Of a stretch of DNA of 12,290 nt, positions 7,796 to 12,290 are shown in pieces. This DNA is from Globomyces pollinis-pini. Its lineage: Eukaryota; Chytridiomycota; Chytridiomycetes; Rhizophydiales; Globomycetaceae. Position numbers and translations under genes: made by a program. The notes under the pieces were generated by a model that was not told where the DNA came from, did not search any database, and saw nothing but the letters and a program-made list of their open reading frames with translations. Location of the stretch: positions 1 through 12,290 of the forward strand of contig MU621523.1 of the NCBI GenBank assembly GCA_025399215.1. Reading direction: 5' to 3'. Every line of letters starts with the position of its first letter. Positions within the stretch are counted from its first letter, which is position 1.

Positions 7796-8111
7796 ATAGA
7801 CTAAAGTAATATATATGTTTTAATATGATTAAGATTGAATGAAAGTATTTTACACATATAATACCAAATTCCCTTGGTAGATTCTACAGAGATAGTTCGA
7901 CAAATGCAATTCTACAGATTGTACTTTTAACGTTAACCACTTGATCATCTTATGATTTCAGATATTAAAAATTAAATGGTAACAGGAATTGCGAGGAAAC
8001 AGCTAAATTTTTGTATCTGGTGAAACTGCGCTCTAAAGAATTATTTGAAAGAAATTGAATTTGAATCACATTCCATCTAATGGAGTTTAGACTACCTAAA
8101 TCGAGATTTAA
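7796..8111. other. Convergent intergenic region
   Basis: About 316 nt between the 3' ends of the coiled-coil gene and the tentative membrane-protein gene. The word ATTCTACAGA occurs twice (near 7882 and 7911). I see no gene or RNA here. Confidence 0.4.
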
Positions 8112-8850
8112 CTACCTATCCCGATTTGCGATGAGAAAATATTTCCACTTTGGAAGCAATCTTCTCAAATTAGCTGGGATTCTGGAACTTGTTGCTACTG
8201 CTTCACCAATTGAGTACAGTAACTGTACTCGGTAAAAGGAGATTAAAAACCACTTGATAACCAAAAGAATAAACCTTGCAGTAAAAGTGGTAATAGAGTA
8301 TGCTAGTATTTGCATGATCCACAACCAGAACAGTCCAATGAAAATGCTAATCTTCTTGGATTAGCATAACGGTTTCACACTAACTGAGGAAGCCCAGAAG
8401 TATCACGAATTACAGCCCGTCCGACTGCAATGGCATGAGATAAAAAAAAGGTTTTGTGTATGGGCGAGATGTATGAAATATTCTGGCTAATACACATTTT
8501 AGAAGACAAAATATATACAAGAAATAGTGTTAATGAGTAGTCTAAAAAGACAAATTTCACTTTAAAGTAATAGGAATCAACACATTTAAGTGTTCTGAGC
8601 GTATCGTCCAAATGCTAATTTGATATTTACCAGAAGTTACACAGAGGGATCTGTGGCCAATCTGGGTCGTATAACGAAATTGACAAGGCTGTATCACAAA
8701 ACTAGTAAAGTTGGATGTATCGCAGCTCAACTATGAACGATAGCAATCGACATATCAATGAATGCTAGAAATGATTAAAATATATGAAATATCGAAAGGT
8801 TACTTCACCAGTTTCACTTGATTCAGAACACCTTCCATTAGTGAGTTCAT
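8112..8850 (-). CDS. Unrecognised hydrophobic protein, tentative four-exon model
   Basis: I do not recognise this protein. Two long open segments (8112-8346 and 8379-8614) join in frame through a 32-nt intron (8347-8378). Upstream, exon 8641-8701 joins through a 26-nt intron (8615-8640), and a first exon 8804-8850 (Met-Asn-Ser-Leu-Met) would join through a 102-nt intron. The total is 192 residues. Likely membrane segments are FVFLDYSLTLFLVYIL, VIFIGLFWLWIMQILAY and ARFILLVIKWFLISFY. The C-terminus is basic and soluble (RIPANLRRLLPKWKYF). The last two exons are the best supported. The first exon is weak, and pyrimidine-rich stretches inside exon 3 could mark further introns. It may instead be a decaying gene, because the region to its right is clearly degenerate. 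Confidence 0.42.
8344..8367. repeat. Perfect 9-bp inverted repeat overlapping a predicted intron end
   Basis: Arms ATGCTAATC (8344-8352) and GATTAGCAT (8359-8367) flank TTCTTG. On the minus strand the left arm contains the TAG of the predicted 3' splice site, and the right arm contains the branch-like GCTAATC. Pairing would bring the two together in the pre-mRNA. Confidence 0.75.
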
Positions 8851-9000
8851 GCAAAAAAAAAGCAAACGATAAATAAGTATTCGCTCATATTGTCACTAAA
8901 TGTATCACATAAGCAGCTTCCATAAGCAAGTTCATGCAAAGAAAGCAAACGATCGGTATTCACTCAATGTTTTACTTAAACGCATCATATTGCTTGCAAT
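8832..9000. repeat. Imperfect direct repeat, two copies of about 85 bp
   Basis: Copy A starts at 8832 and copy B at 8917. Both read CTTCCAT, then GTTCATGCAAA, then GCAAACGAT, then GTATTC.CTCA and later ATCA. On the minus strand both copies carry an ATG followed by a second in-frame ATG-GAA (copy A Met-Asn-Ser-Leu-Met-Glu, copy B Met-Asn-Leu-Leu-Met-Glu). This suggests duplication of the 5' end of the tentative membrane-protein gene, or of its promoter. Confidence 0.75.
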
Positions 9001-9060
9001 AAAGGTGCCAGTTAGAATGAATTCCAGGTCATATAACATCAGGTAACCTTAAAAATTATA

Positions 9061-9273
9061 ATGTTTGCCTACTCTGTTCAAGTATGTGATTGTTTCAGAA
9101 TATACAGAGAGGAGAGTAAGAACACTCGATTAAAAAAAGGAAATGATAAACTCACTTCAAGTTTTGACAGCAAAACGTCAATAACCCTCGAATTGCAAAA
9201 AAAAGATGAAATTCAACGCTATTTCAAGTGCTTGTTTTTAGCTACTGTTAGAAGTCTTCATGGTGGGTTTTGA
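9061..9273 (+). CDS. Hypothetical 70-aa ORF, possibly a fragment
   Basis: A 70-residue frame with a charged, protein-like composition (LKKGNDKLTSSFDSKTS, then KKDEIQRYFKCLFLATVRS). I recognise no family. A possible donor (GTATGT) inside the first codons hints at a lost intron structure. It lies just left of the EB1 relic and Harbinger remnant, in degenerate DNA, so it may be a pseudogene fragment. Confidence 0.25.
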   Translation: MFAYSVQVCDCFRIYREESKNTRLKKGNDKLTSSFDSKTSITLELQKKDEIQRYFKCLFLATVRSLHGGF

Positions 9274-9483
9274 ATTTTCATTATGGCAAGTAGTTTTCTA
9301 ATGGGGGCATTATAAGTAATTTTATCTGAGCATCTAGTATCAATATACTAGAGAATCGTTCGCATTATAATGGAACGCTCATTAAGATTCATTACTATTT
9401 TAGTAGAAACACAATGGCTTCCTTTTAAATTGGTTCTTAAAAAGTAAAAACATTATTAAAACTTTGAAGCTTTGAAGTGATTC
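9274..9483. other. Non-coding stretch left of the EB1 relic
   Basis: AT-rich with no ORF I can support. It contains GGGGGCATTATAAG (from about 9302), which weakly resembles the reverse complement of a site near 11850-11860. This is the only, and poor, candidate I saw for a left transposon end. Confidence 0.3.
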
Positions 9484-9829
9484 TATGAGAAACTTATTGT
9501 AATACAAGGGTATATTGACTCATCAAATCAATCGTATTCAAAAATTGAACAATTCAGAACCAGTGCTGCTCATTGTTTGAACATGGATTCCATTTATGGA
9601 GATGTATCCTTGATTATTTAATCAATAGTTACATTTACAAAATGTTAAATTTCAAGCTAAACATGAATGGGAATAAGTTTCCAAGTTTAAAGAATTACTA
9701 ACTGCAGTCGATAACCATAAAATCGTTAATTTCATCCCGGTAGAACGTTTACTCAAATGCAAATTTCAAGACAGTTTGGAGTTTCTTCAATGGATTAAAA
9801 ATTATATATTATTATCACTAATTAACTAA
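9484..9829 (+). pseudogene. EB1/MAPRE (Bim1-like) calponin-homology domain pseudogene
   Basis: EB1 proteins track microtubule plus ends through an N-terminal CH domain. The blocks of that domain are readable: YSKIEQFRTSAAHC, NMDSIYGD, then (after a 25-nt intron at 9604-9628, GTATCC...ATAG) LQNVKFQAKHEWE, VSKFKELLTAVDNHKIV, NFIPVERLLKCKFQDS and LEFLQWIKNY. A TAA at 9674-9676 replaces the aromatic codon expected after HEWE, which breaks the frame. The N-terminal strand before IEQ is poorly matched with no clear Met, and the sequence after QWIKNY leaves the family and stops at 9827-9829. The coiled coil and EB homology domain are missing. The retained intron means it arose by DNA duplication or decay in place, not from a reverse-transcribed mRNA. 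A sequencing error could explain the stop but not the missing C-terminal half. Confidence 0.88.
9604..9628 (+). other. 25-nt intron preserved in the EB1 relic
   Basis: Begins GTATCC and ends AATCAATAG. It joins SIYGD to LHLQNVKF at a continuous stretch of the CH domain. It independently confirms the miniature intron size in another gene. Confidence 0.85.
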
Positions 9830-9861
9830 TCCTCCGTGACCTTTCCATTGGAAGACTTCCA

Positions 9862-10418
9862 ATGTTAGACTTTGTAGAAAACATCAAACCAATTGGAAAC
9901 GATATGTGGAAACGAGTATCAGAAGAATACAACAGAGTCGCTAGAGCCAATGTTTGGGAGGAAAGAGATGACGATTCATTAAAAGCAAAGTTCAAAGGTT
10001 TTGTTAACAATAGAAAACCAACCGGTGATCCCAATTGTCCCACCCTGTTCGAAAGGCCAAGTTGATAAAACAAAGTATTGGAGCTTCTGATTTTGAAAAA
10101 GATGATCTAACTTCCAATGATGCTGTTTTTGAAGAAGTCGAAAGCTCTATCAATGATGGATCTATTTCACCAACTCCTGGAAATTCACCAGCGACTGTCT
10201 CCTCGCCTGCTAATTCATTAATCAATTCAAAACGACCATCAAGTAAAAAAACTTCACCCTTTCAGAACAAACGAACAAAATTTGACTTGAAAATTGCTAG
10301 TATTGATAACGAATACAAACATGAAGAGGAATTTAAAGATATGAAACTTGAAATGAAAGGATTTAAATGGAGGTTGGTAATTGTATCCAACAAACTGGAA
10401 ATTAAATCCAGAATTTAA
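9862..10418 (+). pseudogene. Harbinger-associated Myb/SANT-like protein, frameshifted
   Basis: This is the DNA-binding partner type found with PIF/Harbinger transposases; in characterised elements such a protein helps carry the transposase to nucleus and DNA. Residues 1-55 match the Myb/SANT-like domain seen with Harbinger elements of early fungi and oomycetes: MLDFVENIKPIGNDMW, YNRVARANVW, RDDDSLKAKFKGFVNN and RKPTGDPNCP. The continuation of the family (PVRKAKLIKQSI) lies in another frame, so the gene is broken at about 10041-10045, as by a one-base loss. The frame then stays open to 10418 with a Ser/Pro-rich linker (SISPTPGNSPATVSSPANS) and a charged end (EYKHEEEFKDMKLEMK). No GT-AG intron repairs the break without deleting GDPNCP. 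It converges on the transposase, with AATAAA at 10449-10454. A sequencing error is the alternative. Confidence 0.85.
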
Positions 10419-10448
10419 CGAACATGATTGATTATAATGGCATTTATG

Positions 10449-10454
10449 AATAAA
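10449..10454 (+). terminator. Poly(A) signal AATAAA for the Myb/SANT-like gene
   Basis: AATAAA 31 nt past the stop. A minus-strand AATAAA at 10486-10491 would serve the convergent transposase, so the two element genes have overlapping 3' ends. Confidence 0.4.
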
Positions 10455-10461
10455 AAAATGA

Positions 10462-11524
10462 TTAACATTTCAATTTCAATATAACTTTATTGAGTATAAA
10501 CAGTCTGTATTTGATATTGGTTCTAAAATTATGTAGCAAAACTATTGCTTTAAAAATACTTAAACGTTTACGATTGTTTAATGGTAAAAGCGATTTTAGA
10601 CGACCAAATGTTCTTTGAATAGTACCCATGCCCCATTCTGCAGCTTAACGTTGACTAATAACTGATTAATTTGTTTCTGCAACACAATTGGTTAATCTGT
10701 CCATGGCTGAATCTTTCAACAGCTAATATGTGTTTGCTTAAATCATCCGAATAAGCAAACGCTGAGTCAGCCAAAACATCAAATTCTTGAGGAGTATCAA
10801 ATCTAAGCTTATCATATAAACTTCTAGCTACTTGGGAATCATGCCAAGATCCTGTTTTGTTAATTGCAGCATAAATAATGCAGCCGGTTGGACTGAAGAC
10901 AAAAACATTCGATACGAGACAACCACTTAACCAACCATTATGGTACGCATTTTGAGTCTCGAAATCAGATGATTCATGTACTGGAAGATTGAGACCATCT
11001 ACAAATCCAAGCGTGTTCGTTAGTAATGGTTCTCGTTTTGCAATCAGTAAACTATATTCTTTCATTTGAATTGGGCAGGGCCAAGTAACCTGAATATTTA
11101 GCATATTTTTAAGAACAAGCAGAAGTTGATTCAATCCTAAATTTACATACAGACAAACTGATGAAGGGACAATTCGAAAAAATTGTGCTAACGTTTTCTG
11201 TTTCATATTTGAGTTTAACAACTGAAGAACCAGTCTCAATACATCAATGCTTTTCATTAATCGACGTCTTCCTGCTTTTTTGGGTGATGTTAAAGGAAGA
11301 TACTTTTTAAATTTCGAAAATAAGAGCATGAACGCATTAAACGTTAAACCAGTACTGTTCAAAAAGGCAAGATTGTCTTTTCGTTTAAAGATTTCTCTCC
11401 ATGGTGATGAAAAAGGATGAGCCAATGAGTCACTCTTTAAGTAATGTTTTCTTGTTAAGGACATTTTCGTTTTTGATAGAAGAATCCACAATTCATACAA
11501 AAGAAGTTTTCGACTTTGATTCAT
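10462..11524 (-). pseudogene. PIF/Harbinger DDE_4 transposase, C-terminus frameshifted
   Basis: A cut-and-paste transposase of the PIF/Harbinger superfamily. The main frame (11524-10655) gives 289 residues: an N-terminal region (SPWREIFKRKDNLAFLNSTG, then helix-turn-helix-like VLRLVLQLLNSNMKQKTLAQFF), WPCPIQ, then the catalytic core. First Asp is in LGFVDGLN, second Asp in KTGSWHDSQVARSLYDKL, and the conserved Asp of VLADSAFAYSD follows. The catalytic Glu block, AAEWGMGTIQRTFGRLKSLL with LLHNFRTN, is present at about 10644-10500 but in another frame (Glu codon 10636-10638), and an intermediate piece (QINQLLVNVK) lies in the third frame. At least two indels therefore separate it from the core, and the main frame stops at 10655. 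The element is probably dead. An upstream frame at 11606-11762 might be a 5' exon through a 34-nt intron. Confidence 0.92.
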
Positions 11525-11605
11525 TTTATGTTGTATAAAAAATACTCTATAGCTTGTCTTGCCTTCAAAAACTATAGAATAAAATAAAAAATGGAATTTT
11601 GTAAC

Positions 11606-11762
11606 TGATGTGATATTTGTACTGGTGTGTCTTGGTGGAGTAAAATGATCTGATAGCGCGCCAAACGGGCTGTAAAGATGGTAGATCTCTGCTCATTGGA
11701 TAAGTCTCTTCTACTCTTTTACTTGATTCAAAGACTGATTGTAAGATGCTGAGAGAATCCAT
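11606..11762 (-). CDS. Possible 5' exon of the Harbinger transposase or an unrelated small ORF
   Basis: Met at 11762 begins a protein-like frame (MDSLSILQSVFESSKRVEE, then YPMSRDLPSLQPVWRAIRSF). A 34-nt GT-AG segment (11572-11605, GTTACA...CTATAG) would join it in frame through the non-coding gap to the transposase Met at 11524. Length and ends fit the window's introns. I recognise no domain in it. It could instead be a fragment of a flanking gene. Confidence 0.35.
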
Positions 11763-12290
11763 TTGCTTCTGTTTTACGGATCGTTACTAGGACCTATATA
11801 TATTCAATTTTAACAATAAATCAAAAATTTAAAATTTGAAATCTGTTTAAACATAATCCCCGTTAAATACAAAGTCCGATCGCACCAACAGCTTTTGGAA
11901 TACCTGCAATCTTATTGATGTTGTTGTTGATGTGAGTGAGTCACCATTGTTTGCCTGTCATAAAGACAAGTAATCTAGAATAGAACTTCTAGCTTTTTAA
12001 ATAAATAACGTTGTAAAATATATTTAACCATTCTAAAAATTTCTTCCATTCTTCTTTAGATTGAGGTAATACAGTAGATTCTTTCTAACTGAAAATAATT
12101 TGGTGAACTTGTTAACAATAGATCTGTGTTTTTTTTGTATGTTGATGTGATAGTCAGTCACTATTGTATACACGTGTCAGGAAGTCACGTAGTTTATTGT
12201 GGTTTGCAAGAAAAATTTCATTTCTGTGAAACCTATTGTAAGATTTAGTTAAATTCTAACATCTCATTAGCGATCGGAACTATGGTTTTC
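11763..12290. other. No gene seen; right flank of the element
   Basis: No ORF or RNA gene that I can support. It contains AT-rich palindromic sequence near 11820-11842 (AAAATTTAAAATTTGAA) and the direct repeats at 11926 and 12141. The right end of the Harbinger element should be here or slightly left, but I could not find convincing terminal inverted repeats. Confidence 0.4.
11926..12185 (+). repeat. Pair of imperfect direct repeats, about 40 bp each
   Basis: Copy 1 (11926-11964) and copy 2 (12141-12185) both begin GTTGATGTGA, continue with AGTCAC.ATTGT, and end near CTGTCA or GTGTCAG. They are 215 nt apart. They may be remnants of a minisatellite or of a small non-autonomous element. Confidence 0.65.

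Noticed and set aside
9822..10225. Minus-strand ORFs of 83 and 73 aa
   Set aside because: Antisense shadows of the Myb/SANT-like gene, whose motifs are clear on the plus strand.
11531..11579. CTATAG inverted pair (TCTATAG ... CTATAGA) as the transposon end
   Set aside because: It is a short local palindrome with both arms on the same side of the element; no matching sequence was found on the left.
1..12290. Ciliate origin, suggested by introns of 21-35 nt
   Set aside because: TAA, TAG and TGA all act as stops at expected family ends (V-ATPase e TGA, Bud32 TAA, ERG25 TAA, BTG TAG), so there is no ciliate stop reassignment. Gene content fits an opisthokont.
1..12290. tRNA, rRNA, CRISPR array, bacterial operon or secondary-metabolite cluster
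   Set aside because: No cloverleaf, rRNA or repeat-spacer structure was seen. Genes alternate strands, contain introns and belong to unrelated housekeeping pathways.

Overview
This window looks like nuclear DNA from a gene-dense, AT-rich eukaryote, most likely an early-diverging fungus. The reasons are the spliced genes, a fungal-type V-ATPase subunit e, ERG25, PEX11 and an EB1 relic. There is also a PIF/Harbinger element of the kind that pairs a Myb/SANT-like gene with a DDE_4 transposase. I cannot name the species. The strongest global feature is intron size. In five conserved or clearly readable genes I placed 19 introns by restoring family motifs and reading frame, and a twentieth in a pseudogene. 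Eighteen of the twenty are 25-35 nt; the exceptions are 21 nt and 99 nt. They are GT-AG, usually beginning GTAA/GTAT and ending TAG. Many single-frame ORFs here are therefore pieces of spliced genes.

Layout. 1-564 (+): 3' part of an unrecognised single-pass membrane protein. 849-1304 (-): BTG/Tob-family protein, one exon. 1912-2173 (+): V-ATPase subunit e, two exons. 2458-3204 (-): KEOPS kinase Bud32, five exons. 3666-4628 (+): C-4 methylsterol oxidase ERG25, six exons. 4671-5733 (-): peroxin PEX11, six exons, ending 42 nt from ERG25. 6211-7795 (+): unrecognised 490-aa acidic, coiled-coil-like protein, five exons, starting inside a 24-nt tandem repeat. 8112-8850 (-): tentative four-exon hydrophobic protein.

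From about 9060 the sequence changes to decayed DNA. It holds an EB1 (MAPRE) calponin-homology relic with an in-frame stop and a preserved 25-nt intron. Next comes a Myb/SANT-like gene broken by a frameshift, then a convergent Harbinger DDE transposase whose catalytic-Glu block is out of frame. The last 500 nt have no clear gene but carry a pair of imperfect direct repeats.

The intact genes are ordinary housekeeping functions: mRNA deadenylation control, vacuolar acidification, tRNA t6A synthesis, sterol synthesis and peroxisome division. They alternate strands, so they share divergent promoters and convergent 3' ends and do not form one pathway. I found no convincing novel defence or biosynthetic system. 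The most unusual biology is the miniature intron set.
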